The notes under the pieces: generated by a model | What the model was told of the DNA's origin: nothing | The model's database searches: none | Seen by the model: only the letters and a program-made list of their open reading frames with translations | Position numbers and translations under genes: made by a program | Shown: piece by piece, positions 43,026 to 51,506 of the stretch | Position numbering within the stretch: position 1 is the first letter of the stretch | Layout of the letters: the number at the start of each line of letters is the position of its first letter | Assembly: GCF_920984735.1 (NCBI RefSeq) | Contig: NZ_CAKLBU010000025.1 | Location: 1-62,098 of the forward strand | Direction: 5' to 3' | DNA from: Pedobacter sp. Leaf250 | GTDB taxonomy: Bacteria; Bacteroidota; Bacteroidia; Sphingobacteriales; Sphingobacteriaceae | DNA length: 62,098 nt

Positions 43026-43715
43026 ATGAAAAAACTCGTTTTAATCCGCCACGGCGAAAGTGTTTGGAATCTGGAAAATAGATTTACCGGATGGACAGAT
43101 GTAGATTTATCTGAAAACGGTTACCTAGAAGCTAAAAAAGCTGGTGAAATCTTAAAAAAACACGATTACAATTTTGATATCGCCTTTACCTCGCTTTTAA
43201 AAAGAGCAATTAAAACACTTCATATTATTTTAGAAGATCTTGATCATTTATGGATTCCAGAATATAAAAGCTGGCATTTGAATGAACGCTTTTATGGAAG
43301 TTTACAGGGATTGAATAAGGAAGAAACAGCAAAAGAATACGGATTTGAGCAGGTTCAAAAGTGGAGGAGAGATCCAGATGAAGAACCACCTGCTATTACC
43401 CTAAATGATGATCGTTATCCTGGAAAAGATTTAAGGTATCAATCATTAACTCCTGAAGAGCTGCCCTTAACCGAAAACCTAAGTGACACCATTAGCAGGG
43501 TGCTCCCCTATTGGAATGAAGCTGTTGTGCCAGCAATAAGCAGAAATGAAAAAGTAATTATTTCAGCGCATGGAAATAGTTTAAGGGCCTTAATCAAATA
43601 TATTGATAACCTCACAAATGAAGAGGTTACCGCATTGGAAATTCCTACAGGAGTTCCGTTAGTTTATGAACTTGATGATAATCTTCAGAAGATTAGACAC
43701 TATTATCTGAAATAA
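43026..43715 (+). CDS. gpmA: 2,3-bisphosphoglycerate-dependent phosphoglycerate mutase
   Basis: 229 residues from the ATG at 43026 (MKKLVLIRHGESVWN); an upstream frame start at 42975 lacks family support. It interconverts 3- and 2-phosphoglycerate in glycolysis. Phosphohistidine His9 lies in LIRHGES; RFTGWTDVDLSENG, ERFYGSLQGLNKEETA and the second catalytic His in ISAHGNSLRALI follow. The length is slightly below the 250 residues of E. coli GpmA, consistent with other Bacteroidota members. Confidence 0.94.
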   Translation: MKKLVLIRHGESVWNLENRFTGWTDVDLSENGYLEAKKAGEILKKHDYNFDIAFTSLLKRAIKTLHIILEDLDHLWIPEYKSWHLNERFYGSLQGLNKEETAKEYGFEQVQKWRRDPDEEPPAITLNDDRYPGKDLRYQSLTPEELPLTENLSDTISRVLPYWNEAVVPAISRNEKVIISAHGNSLRALIKYIDNLTNEEVTALEIPTGVPLVYELDDNLQKIRHYYLK

Positions 43716-43725
43716 TTATGGATGA

Positions 43726-43950
43726 CTAAACGGCTACCGCCTGCTTAAAATATTGTTGTGCTGAAACTATTTCCCTTGCCTTTACCACATCGCCGATAAC
43801 AATTATGGCAGGATAAGCCAATCCTTCCCTTAAAGCCATCTCCTGAATATCCTTAATTTCACATGTACCTTGTTTTTGATGTGGCAAAGTTGCATGTTGA
43901 ATAATTGCAGCAGGTGTAGATCCCAGGCCAGCTAATTTATAAGCAAAATA
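43726..43950 (-). pseudogene. cobA: Truncated uroporphyrinogen-III C-methyltransferase (SUMT) remnant
   Basis: Reverse-strand translation ending at TAG (43728-43726) gives about 70 residues matching a SUMT C-terminus: LAGLGSTPAAIIQHATLPHQ, then EIKDIQEMALREGLAYPAI, then VIGDVVKAREIVSAQQYF. Intact SUMT is about 260 residues. Upstream the similarity stops near 43950 and the frame meets a stop (TGA) at about 44024-44022, so the N-terminal two thirds, including the SAM-binding part, are gone. It lies 3' of mobA and the Crp/Fnr gene in the same orientation. Confidence 0.78.
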
Positions 43951-44041
43951 CCATTTGTAAACCTGCCGGAAGATTATTGTTGTATGATTTGTGAGGGAGA
44001 AAAAAGTAATTTCTCAAAAATTAACCACTGCTTTACAAATA

Positions 44042-44629
44042 TTATAAGCCACTAACTTCTGCGTGTGAATTGAAGTTATCAAAACAACGATAATCTTCTT
44101 GCTCAATTTCTATGGCTAAAACCTCTAGTTTTGATAGCACAAATTTCATACTGTGTTTGTGTAATTCGCCTCGCTGCAACCACAGCATTATTTTCGTTAA
44201 AGCCGCAGCTGTATAGATGCCACATAAGGGTTCTGGCTGATCTTTTTTCTTAAAAATAATCGCTTCAGAAGATTTATGAGTTGTGCTAACCTCGATCACT
44301 TTCTTTAAAACACGAATTTCCATTAATAATAAATCACAGGCAAGAAGAAACAAATCAGCTTTTGGGTTTTCGAGATGTGCAGATAAAACGCCAAGCAAGG
44401 GTCCTTTTATGTCAAGAGATGGATGATCAATAATCAAATGGGCTTCATCAAAATAGTTGATATATTTTTCCTTTTGGTGGGGATTAATGGAAAATTTCAC
44501 TTCTCGCCCTAATTCCTTTAGTTTATCACTTGCTATTTCTGCCCAAGGTTTTCCATGATGATTTAACAAACCTTTATCGGTGCCCATGCGAATACTTTGA
44601 CCACCACATAACACGATTCCCAGCATCAC
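44042..44629 (-). CDS. mobA: Molybdenum cofactor guanylyltransferase-like protein
   Basis: 195 residues. The nucleotidyltransferase signature LCGGQSIRMGTDKGLL is at the N-terminus, followed by GPLLGVLSAH and LFLLACDLLLME (metal Asp). MobA attaches GMP to molybdopterin to form the bis-MGD cofactor of nitrate reductase-type enzymes. Sits 2 bases downstream of the Crp/Fnr gene, so they are co-transcribed. No molybdoenzyme is in the window; with the SUMT remnant this suggests a reduced nitrate-assimilation locus. Confidence 0.85.
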   Translation of the reverse strand: MMLGIVLCGGQSIRMGTDKGLLNHHGKPWAEIASDKLKELGREVKFSINPHQKEKYINYFDEAHLIIDHPSLDIKGPLLGVLSAHLENPKADLFLLACDLLLMEIRVLKKVIEVSTTHKSSEAIIFKKKDQPEPLCGIYTAAALTKIMLWLQRGELHKHSMKFVLSKLEVLAIEIEQEDYRCFDNFNSHAEVSGL

Positions 44630-44631
44630 AA

Positions 44632-45318
44632 TTATTTATTACTTAAATCTACCAATCCAGTTTCATCCAAAATTCCGATCATTTTATCTTTTAAGTGGAT
44701 AAGTTTTTCGGCCAAAAGTTCATTCATGGTTCTAAAAACAGTTTCATAGGTAGCGCCCGTGTAAGCCGCAAGATCCTGACGACTCAACGCGAGATTTAAA
44801 AAACCTTCTTCATTTAAGCCGAATTGATCTCGAAGATTTAAAATTGTAACGGCTAACCTGCTTTTTACCGACATTAAAGCCAGCTCACGCATTTTTTTCT
44901 CCGAAGATTGAAGTTCATCTGCGTAAAACATCAATAAACTGTAAGCAAAATCGTGGTTAACTTTTAATGTGGTTTTAAAAAATTCGATATCTACATAACA
45001 AAGCGATGTAGTTTCTAAAGCCGTAGCCGAAATTGGATAAACCGAATTTACCGAACTTATACCACGATGTCCCAAAATCGCTCCTTCATTTGCAAAACGC
45101 AAAATCAATTCTTTATCGCCCCAGTGTTTATGAACTTTTACATTTCCGGAAGTAACAAAATAAACTCCTGTAACAGGATCGCCTTCATTTATGATAACCT
45201 CGCCTCTTTTTGCAATAAAATTTCGTTTATGGCTATTTATTGCGGCATGCCATTCGGGCAAGGTATGCCGACACATGAAACAAGTTTGAAGATCGCAGCT
45301 GCTATTTTTTTTCATCAT
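44632..45318 (-). CDS. Crp/Fnr family regulator with FNR-like cysteine cluster
   Basis: 228 residues. A cyclic-nucleotide-binding-type beta-roll (about 30-135) includes GEVIINEGDPVTGVYFVTSGNVKVH; a dimer helix and a winged helix-turn-helix follow, with LSRQDLAAYTGATYETVFRTMNEL. Cys8, Cys13 and Cys16 near the N-terminus plus Cys107 in the beta-roll recall the four ligands of the oxygen-sensing iron-sulfur cluster in FNR (spacing differs). The recognition helix E-T-V-F-R resembles FNR's. It heads the mobA operon, and nitrogen-oxide or oxygen sensing is plausible. Confidence 0.88.
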   Translation of the reverse strand: MMKKNSSCDLQTCFMCRHTLPEWHAAINSHKRNFIAKRGEVIINEGDPVTGVYFVTSGNVKVHKHWGDKELILRFANEGAILGHRGISSVNSVYPISATALETTSLCYVDIEFFKTTLKVNHDFAYSLLMFYADELQSSEKKMRELALMSVKSRLAVTILNLRDQFGLNEEGFLNLALSRQDLAAYTGATYETVFRTMNELLAEKLIHLKDKMIGILDETGLVDLSNK

Positions 45319-45379
45319 GATGGATCTTGTAAAAATAGCAAATGATTGCAGATTGAAAAGAACTACTTAGCTCACAAAA

Positions 45380-45418
45380 GCAAAAGCTCCTCAAATGTTT
45401 CCAAATGAAGAGCTTTGC
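45380..45418 (-). terminator. Probable terminator of the cobalamin uptake operon
   Basis: GCAAAGCTCTTCATTTG and CAAATG-AGGAGCTTTTGC (read on the reverse strand) form an imperfect hairpin with loop GAAA, followed by TTTTG. It lies after the last gene of the operon. Confidence 0.5.
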
Positions 45419-45442
45419 CAATTGTGAGAAGCGTAAAAAAAA

Positions 45443-46567
45443 TTATTTTATATTCAAATCTGTTGCCCCTTTAACATCGGTAGATATTTCGCCTAAAATA
45501 CCAGCATTTACATTCTGTGCAGTGTAAACTTTTACAAAATCAATTGTATTTAAGCTTACCTTTTTCCCTGTTGAATCAACCGCCCATGAAATATCAAAAC
45601 CATTGTAAAGGTTGGTTTTGTAATCATCTCCGGTTGAATAACTATCGGCATATCCCCAATCAAAAGCAGCATTGGTAACAATACCAGATGTGCTTAATGT
45701 TGATGGCAATAATGTTCCTTTAAAAGTTAATTTGTCCTGATTGGCAGTAAACAATGGGAAGAAATTTATTCGTTTTGCACTATTATTTACAAAACCGCTA
45801 TTTCCTTGATTATCTGTCCATGCAACATTTGCCGCAGCTTTTGGATTGGTGTACGTGATCTCGTAATTTTTAATGGTAGTTGTTTTTGCATATTCACTAC
45901 CGGCCAACTCAAACCATTCATCATCAGGTAAACCGTTGCCATTTTTATCTTGGCTAACCATCACAATTCCTGGTTCGGCAAAAGCATAAGGTGGCCCAAG
46001 CGGATTTCCATATATAGCTAAATCAGCACCAGTTTGATTTACAACAGAGTGGTCGAAACCGAAAACGATGTATCCACCGAAACCTCCCAAAGAAACCAGA
46101 TTATTAATGCTTCCTACCAATTTCTGCGCTTGTTCTGGAGAACCCAAACTTGCATTATTAATGTGCTGCCCGGGCGCCGGAACATATTCAAAAACTTTGT
46201 AAATAAATTTGCTGCTGTTAGGCGTTGCAGCCACTACAGGTATTGGAACGGTAACAGTGTAGGTATGGTTAAAACTGCCTGCGCTGTTATAACCTTTATA
46301 TTCGATTATGTATGTGCCTGCAGTTGTAGGAACAAAGCCAAAATTATAAGCTGTACTAACTACTTTCCCATCAAGTTTCCATTCGTGCTGAAAACCTCTT
46401 CCATCATTAGTAACTGCATAAAGTTCTGTTCTGGTATTTACTTTTCCGGTTATGGCATTTTCTGTAATGCCCATCTTGCCGTCAGGAGCATTTTCAGAAT
46501 CCTTTTTGCAGCCAAATAATAGCGATGCAATTGTTAGTAATGCGACGAAGTAATTGTTAATTTTCAT
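45443..46567 (-). CDS. PKD-like surface lipoprotein, BtuH-like candidate
   Basis: 374 residues. Lipoprotein signal (LTIASLLFGCKKD, Cys at about 20). A PKD/Ig-like domain (about 35-110: GRGFQHEWKLDGKVVS, GTYIIEYKGYNSAG) precedes a larger domain with FGGYIVFGFDHSV, SQDKNGNGLPDDEWFEL (a Ca-binding-like Asp/Asn loop) and NVAWTDNQGNSGF. It is third in a riboswitch-controlled operon after a TonB receptor and a beta-propeller lipoprotein. By position it matches BtuH, a surface cobalamin-binding lipoprotein in Bacteroides; the identity is inference from context. Confidence 0.75.
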   Translation of the reverse strand: MKINNYFVALLTIASLLFGCKKDSENAPDGKMGITENAITGKVNTRTELYAVTNDGRGFQHEWKLDGKVVSTAYNFGFVPTTAGTYIIEYKGYNSAGSFNHTYTVTVPIPVVAATPNSSKFIYKVFEYVPAPGQHINNASLGSPEQAQKLVGSINNLVSLGGFGGYIVFGFDHSVVNQTGADLAIYGNPLGPPYAFAEPGIVMVSQDKNGNGLPDDEWFELAGSEYAKTTTIKNYEITYTNPKAAANVAWTDNQGNSGFVNNSAKRINFFPLFTANQDKLTFKGTLLPSTLSTSGIVTNAAFDWGYADSYSTGDDYKTNLYNGFDISWAVDSTGKKVSLNTIDFVKVYTAQNVNAGILGEISTDVKGATDLNIK

Positions 46568-46587
46568 TATTTTATATTGATTGTTAA

Positions 46588-47697
46588 TTATTTAGTGTAG
46601 AATACCAGGTGAGCAGGAATATCGCCTGTGGCAACAGAAAACTTCTTTTTGCCTGTTTTATCGAAAAGATATAAAGTTCCAGGTGTTACATAATCTTTTG
46701 CATCGGTGATGTAGATATCTGATGAAATGGGATCAACGGCAATACCATAAGGCATTACTATTTCTTTTTGTGTTCCATCAGTTATAAATCCGCCTGCGGC
46801 AATGCTTTCATCCTTCACATTGATTTTTGAATATGAAACCACTGTCGACATTGTGGTATTGCTCCAAGCTGTACTAATGATATAAGCAAAATCTTTATCG
46901 ATTACTAAATTGCTGGCTTCGATATCGAACTTCTTTTTTACTGCTTCGGTTTTGGTATCAATTACGTAAAGGTTTGATTTTATATCTCCATAATTTCCGC
47001 GTGAGGTTACATACAAATCGCCATACTGATCGGCTTTTAAGCGGTGGAGGTTAATGGCAACATCAATACGTTTTGCTTCCTTATTGGTAGCTAAATCAAT
47101 TACCGAAAGTGTACGTTCGTAATTGCTACTGGAATACCCTCCAGAATTGGCCACGTATAGCTTCTCGCCAACTACAGCCATTTCCTCTGGCTGTCTGCCT
47201 ACTGTTATTTTTGCGTCTATTTTATAACTTGCTGTATCGATAACCGCCACATAACCATCGTAAGCCGTTACATATGCCTTGTTTTTATGAAAAGTAACGT
47301 ATCTACAATTTGAAATATCTACCTGACTTAATTTTTTTGCAGTTTTAACATCAAGGATTTCCAATTTTCCTGATCCGTTTACGATTACGTAAAGTTTTGA
47401 GCCATAAATTTTAATATCATTGCCCACATCGCCTAAACCTAATGTTGCCCCAGGATTTGCTTGTCCGTAAATATTTCTTCGGTAAACACCTGTTGCATAA
47501 TCATAGTAATCGATTGATGATTTGTTTGAACCCCAGTTGCCTTCGTTCAAAACGTAAAGGCCATTTACGGCAGTAATGCCTTGCCCGGGTAGCTGAATTT
47601 GTTCTTCAGGAGTAACGCCCTTATCTTTCCGGCAAGACCATAAAATTGTTGACAGACAAACTGCTGTGATTAGTTTAATGGATAGAGATTTTTTCAT
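46588..47697 (-). CDS. Beta-propeller lipoprotein, BtuG-like candidate
   Basis: 369 residues. Lipobox STILWSC (Cys at about 22). About seven YncE-type repeats follow (VDTASYKIDAKITVGRQPEEMAV, NSGGYSSSNYERTLSVIDLATNKEA, ADQYGDLYVTSRGNYG), giving a seven-bladed propeller. It is encoded directly downstream (8 bases) of the TonB receptor behind a cobalamin riboswitch. Bacteroides BtuG is a surface propeller lipoprotein that binds cobalamin tightly and caps BtuB, so the same role is likely. The family assignment rests on fold and context. Confidence 0.82.
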   Translation of the reverse strand: MKKSLSIKLITAVCLSTILWSCRKDKGVTPEEQIQLPGQGITAVNGLYVLNEGNWGSNKSSIDYYDYATGVYRRNIYGQANPGATLGLGDVGNDIKIYGSKLYVIVNGSGKLEILDVKTAKKLSQVDISNCRYVTFHKNKAYVTAYDGYVAVIDTASYKIDAKITVGRQPEEMAVVGEKLYVANSGGYSSSNYERTLSVIDLATNKEAKRIDVAINLHRLKADQYGDLYVTSRGNYGDIKSNLYVIDTKTEAVKKKFDIEASNLVIDKDFAYIISTAWSNTTMSTVVSYSKINVKDESIAAGGFITDGTQKEIVMPYGIAVDPISSDIYITDAKDYVTPGTLYLFDKTGKKKFSVATGDIPAHLVFYTK

Positions 47698-47705
47698 TTT
47701 ATATG

Positions 47706-49739
47706 TTAATTAAATTTGGTAATTAATGTAATTCTGAAATTTCTTCCAGGCATGGGATAATTGAGTACCACATCATAATATTGGTTGAAAACGTTGTTCA
47801 TTTCAGTGGCAATACTATAATTTATCTTAGCGACTGTAAAAGAATAGCGAAGTGCCAAATCATGTGTATACCAGGGTTCCACATAATTAACCGGGATATT
47901 TGCTTTCTGGCTGTAGCGCTCTCCGGTGTAGATATAACTGTAATTAAAGCCGAAATTTTTGTAATCAACTCCGAAAGTAATCGAACCGCTGTTTATTGGG
48001 ATATAGGGAATTTGCTGACCAAAAACTTCACTTCTTGGTGTAACATCCAAAGCTCTTTCATAAGTATAATTAGCTTTTGCAATTACTTGAACCTGATCAA
48101 TAACCCAATTGCTTTGAATATTGGTTTCTAATCCCTTAACTTCTACCTTACCTAAATTTACCATCGTCCAACGGAATAATGTTAGTGTAGGAATAGCGAT
48201 AATTTTATCGCGAACAGCGCTGTAATAGGCATCTGCCTGGATGGAAATATTGGTTAGTCTCTTGCGTTCAAAAGATTTAGAATAAGTAAAACCAAAGTCG
48301 TATTGGGTAGTGTATTCGGGATTTAACTTGCTATTGCCTATAAACGTATAATACAAATCGTTAAAAGTTGGCATCCTGAAAATGGATTTGTAGAATGCCC
48401 TCAACCTCAAGTTATCCTTTGCGAAGGGCTGCCAGGAAGCCATTAATGTTGGCGTATATTCGGCTTTATCCCCGGCGGGCGAGTTATTTTTTACCCGATC
48501 AGCCACTAAAGTTGTCAAAATATTTCCCTGGATACTAAATCGTTGCCAGCTCAATTTTGTAGCAAAAGCAATTAAACCGGTTTGCCTTTCCGGATAGGCA
48601 AAATTTTCCAAATTCGCATCGAGCTTTTGAAAGGTATAATCGGTTGATAAAGAAAGATCCCAATATTTGGTTAAATGGTACTGACTGGCAAAGGATAAAT
48701 AAAGTTCTTGATGGGCGTAGCGATTATCTAAAGCGCCTGAAAGCGAAACTCTTTCCGGATCGAGATATCTCGTAAAATCATAAGCATATTTAGCATTTAC
48801 CAGAAACTGGAGCTTTTTATTGAAGTTGTTTTGATATGAAGATTGAACAAAAAAATTATCGTCCCACTGGCGTTGAGGAAATTCGAATCTGTTGGCAACG
48901 ATAGCGCCAGGCACTCCCCTTTCGCTGTTGTAATTATATAACTTTAATTGCCAAATGCTGCTATCAGCAGTTGTACCGTATAAGCCTCCTTCAATACGTT
49001 TTGCAAAGATGTCGGCATTATGCCTTACAACAGTGGTATCATAAACACTATTGGTATAGCGGTATTTATATTTTCCGTTTGCGTTAATCAATTCAGCATT
49101 TAAGCTTACTGAAAGCTTATGATTTAAACGTTGGTTATAAGTAACTGATGGATCAATTAAACCAAAGGATCCTGTTTTTAAAGCGATTCTAAAATTTCTG
49201 TTTTGATTAGCTTCAAACGTTGGAACAATAGATTTTAAATATAAGGAGCTTGCCGATGCAAACGCTTTAGCAGGCATCAATAATTCACTTTTTTGACCAC
49301 TATACAACGAAATTTCCTCAATGTTATCAAGTGAGAACTTGCCCAAATCTACCTGTCCGTTTTGTGCATTGCCCAATTGAACCCCATCGTAAAATACCGC
49401 GGTATGGTTAGTGCCCATACTGCGAACGTTAATGGTTTTTAAGCCGCCAATGCCACCATAATCTTTAAGCTGAACACCAGAAAAGTATCTTATTGCATCA
49501 GCGACTGATAATGAGTTTAGTTTTTTAAGTGCAGTTCCGTTTAATATTTGAAGTGGTGTAGGAGAAAGGTTTTGCAAAGAACTTCGCTTTTGCGTAATTT
49601 TTATTTCCTTTAAATTATTGGCTTTTAACGAATCGGTTTGTGCCAGGGCAAACTTAGGCACAAGAATGCTTGTCCATAATATGAACGATACGAAAAGATA
49701 ATATTTTACGCCCTTGAAGGCATGTAAAAACCTAAACAT
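47706..49739 (-). CDS. TonB-dependent receptor, BtuB-type cobalamin importer
   Basis: 677 residues. Signal peptide to about residue 33 (FALAQ), then a TonB-box-like KEIKITQKRS, a plug domain (SVADAIRYFSGVQLKDYGGIGGLKTINVRSMGTNHTAVFYDG) and a 22-strand-type barrel ending MPGRNFRITLITKFN with terminal aromatic. The long 5' leader is a cobalamin riboswitch, so uptake of vitamin B12 or another corrinoid across the outer membrane is the likely job. First gene of a three-gene operon. Confidence 0.9.
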   Translation of the reverse strand: MFRFLHAFKGVKYYLFVSFILWTSILVPKFALAQTDSLKANNLKEIKITQKRSSLQNLSPTPLQILNGTALKKLNSLSVADAIRYFSGVQLKDYGGIGGLKTINVRSMGTNHTAVFYDGVQLGNAQNGQVDLGKFSLDNIEEISLYSGQKSELLMPAKAFASASSLYLKSIVPTFEANQNRNFRIALKTGSFGLIDPSVTYNQRLNHKLSVSLNAELINANGKYKYRYTNSVYDTTVVRHNADIFAKRIEGGLYGTTADSSIWQLKLYNYNSERGVPGAIVANRFEFPQRQWDDNFFVQSSYQNNFNKKLQFLVNAKYAYDFTRYLDPERVSLSGALDNRYAHQELYLSFASQYHLTKYWDLSLSTDYTFQKLDANLENFAYPERQTGLIAFATKLSWQRFSIQGNILTTLVADRVKNNSPAGDKAEYTPTLMASWQPFAKDNLRLRAFYKSIFRMPTFNDLYYTFIGNSKLNPEYTTQYDFGFTYSKSFERKRLTNISIQADAYYSAVRDKIIAIPTLTLFRWTMVNLGKVEVKGLETNIQSNWVIDQVQVIAKANYTYERALDVTPRSEVFGQQIPYIPINSGSITFGVDYKNFGFNYSYIYTGERYSQKANIPVNYVEPWYTHDLALRYSFTVAKINYSIATEMNNVFNQYYDVVLNYPMPGRNFRITLITKFN

Positions 49740-49819
49740 TTTGTTGTGAGTTTAAATCCCCACAGCAAACAGAATTACAAGAAATGAAAATACGGAATAC
49801 CGAAAGTACCTCATCTCTA

Positions 49820-50025
49820 GCTTCAATCCCCGAAAGCTATGAAATATTGCAAGAGGCAGGTCTTCTGACTTACTCCCGGGTTTCTTGCCTTCCCATTTTG
49901 CAATTGCAAAACAGTGGCTTTAAGAATAGAAATCCGTTTATGGAGCTTACAGCTGCGGGACAGTTTTGGATTTACACCAAATTCCCTTTTAATTCCGGGT
50001 GTTAACCGAAAACCAAAAGCATGGC
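49820..50025 (-). ncRNA. Cobalamin riboswitch
   Basis: Reading the reverse strand, the classic B12-box order is present: GGTGTAAATCCAAAACTG at about 49978-49961, CCCGCAGCTGTAAGC (49959-49945), GCCACTG (49919-49913), a GGGAAGGC-type segment and GGAGTAAGTCAGAAGACCTGCC ending near 49856. A -7 promoter box lies immediately upstream. The aptamer leads into the BtuB gene with about 80 bases left for an expression platform. It should repress the operon when adenosylcobalamin is plentiful. Confidence 0.93.
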
Positions 50026-50032
50026 AAAGGTA
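50025..50032 (-). promoter_or_regulatory. -7 element TACCTTTG of the cobalamin operon
   Basis: The reverse strand reads TACCTTTG here, matching TAnnTTTG. Transcription would start near 50020, at the 5' end of the riboswitch. A clear -33 TTTG is not seen. Confidence 0.6.
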
Positions 50033-50088
50033 GCCAAATTTTAAAAAGATTTTTAAAAAATTAAGATTCGTAAATAATAATCAGAAAT

Positions 50089-50874
50089 TTAAACTTCAGC
50101 ATCACTGATTTCTATCCAAACAGGACAGTGATCACTTGTTTTTTCCCAGCCACGAACGTGCCTATCTACACCAGCATTTAAAAGTCTTCCTTCTAATTCC
50201 GGGCTCATCAAAAAATGATCAATTCTTAAGCCGGCATTTCTTCCATAAGCATTTCTGAAATAATCAAAAAAAGTATAAATCACATCGTTTGGGTATAATT
50301 TTCTAATCGCATCTGTCCAGCCTTGAGCAACCAAATCATGAAATGCTTTACGCACTTCTGGTCTAAAAAGTGCATCATCAACCCATCGTTCAGGCTTGTA
50401 AACATCCAATTCGGTTGGCATTACATTATAATCGCCAGCTAAAACAACAGGTAAATTATATTCTAGAAGTTTGGCTGCATGTTGTGTTAACCTTTTAATC
50501 CAGGCCAGCTTATATTCCAATTTTGGCCCAGGTGCAGGATTTCCATTGGGTAGATACAAACAACCTACCACAACACCATTTACCATGGCTTCAATATATC
50601 GGCTGTGCAAATCTTCAGGGTCGCCAGATAAACCACGTTTAAGTTCTTTTATTTCATGGCCACGAGAAAGAATAGCTACACCATTCCAGCTTTTTTGACC
50701 ATGCCAAATGGCATTGTAACCTGCATCAAGAATAGCTTGTTCCGGAAACTTTTCATCAGGTGCTTTTAGTTCCTGCAAACAAACAACGTCGGGCTGGGTT
50801 TCTTCAAGCCATTTTAATAAAACTGGTAAGCGCCCATTTACGCCGTTTACATTGTAGGTTGCTATTCTCATCAT
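50089..50874 (-). CDS. xth: Exodeoxyribonuclease III
   Basis: 261 residues (the second Met, at 50871, is an equally good start). Motifs of the ExoIII/AP-endonuclease fold: RIATYNVNGVNGRLP, VCLQELKAPDEKFP (metal Glu), GVAILSRG, VVLAGDYNVMPTELD (catalytic Asp-Asn), RIDHFLMSPEL and TSDHCPVWIE (catalytic Asp-His). Repairs abasic sites and degrades 3' ends. Divergent from the sigma factor gene across about 190 bases. Confidence 0.95.
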   Translation of the reverse strand: MMRIATYNVNGVNGRLPVLLKWLEETQPDVVCLQELKAPDEKFPEQAILDAGYNAIWHGQKSWNGVAILSRGHEIKELKRGLSGDPEDLHSRYIEAMVNGVVVGCLYLPNGNPAPGPKLEYKLAWIKRLTQHAAKLLEYNLPVVLAGDYNVMPTELDVYKPERWVDDALFRPEVRKAFHDLVAQGWTDAIRKLYPNDVIYTFFDYFRNAYGRNAGLRIDHFLMSPELEGRLLNAGVDRHVRGWEKTSDHCPVWIEISDAEV

Positions 50875-50985
50875 TAGAAATATTGGAAAGCTAAATTAAG
50901 GAACATATAATTCTCTGCAAGTTAAAACCAGATTAAAATTTCGATGATTTGAACTCAAAAAAAAATAATCGGCTTAAAATTGTTT

Positions 50986-50993
50986 TATTTTTG
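50986..50993 (+). promoter_or_regulatory. Possible -7 element TATTTTTG before the sigma factor gene
   Basis: TATTTTTG fits the consensus, about 70 bases before the ATG at 51063. No -33 element is evident. Confidence 0.35.
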
Positions 50994-51062
50994 CCGATGC
51001 GTAAAAGTATTTTAAATTTTTGCAGTTATCTTGCAATTATATTTAATCACTCCCGTTAATAA

Positions 51063-51506
51063 ATGTCTGAAGTTGCTTTAAACATCTCGAAGGATAATCT
51101 GAAAGATATTCGTCAGTTATATGATAAATATGCTGGAATGCTGTTGGGTTTTATAAGAGGTTCTGTTCAAGATCAAAAAAGGTCGGAAGAATTTTTAATA
51201 AAAATTATATCTGAATTTGCGTTGGAAACCAATGGCAAAGCTGCCTCCTGGTTAGAGTTGAGGCAATTTGCCCGATATAAATTAATTGAATTCTACCCTA
51301 TTGGTAATGCAGAAATAATTATTGGCAATTCTACAAATGATAATTTAAACCTATTAGATCGAGAAGAGCGGGATGTTTTCCAGGCAGTTTACTATCAGGG
51401 TAAATCAATCGCCCAACTTGCAGATTTGCTTAACAAGAATGAGAATACATTGCGTACCCAATTGAAATCATCAATAGATAAAATCAGGAAAGCTCGTGGA
51501 AATTAA
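51063..51506 (+). CDS. ECF-like RNA polymerase sigma factor
   Basis: 147 residues, shorter than the usual 170-190. Region 2-like IRQLYDKYAGMLLGFIRGSVQDQKRSEEFLIKI and a region 4 helix-turn-helix LLDREERDVFQAVYYQGKSIAQLADLLNKNENTLRTQLKSSIDKIRK are visible; the promoter-contacting aromatic residues of region 2 are degenerate. Overlaps the next gene by 11 bases, and that gene encodes a membrane anti-sigma-like protein. A stress or envelope regulon is likely, but the target is unknown. Confidence 0.83.
   Translation: MSEVALNISKDNLKDIRQLYDKYAGMLLGFIRGSVQDQKRSEEFLIKIISEFALETNGKAASWLELRQFARYKLIEFYPIGNAEIIIGNSTNDNLNLLDREERDVFQAVYYQGKSIAQLADLLNKNENTLRTQLKSSIDKIRKARGN

Noticed and set aside
46034..46519. 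Forward open frame of 161 codons opposite the PKD-like lipoprotein gene
   Set aside because: It is antisense to a gene with a clear lipoprotein signal and PKD pattern; its own product shows no domain.
49784..50005. Forward-strand open frame of 73 codons
   Set aside because: It lies exactly across the reverse-strand cobalamin riboswitch, whose conserved boxes explain the sequence; no coding features are seen.
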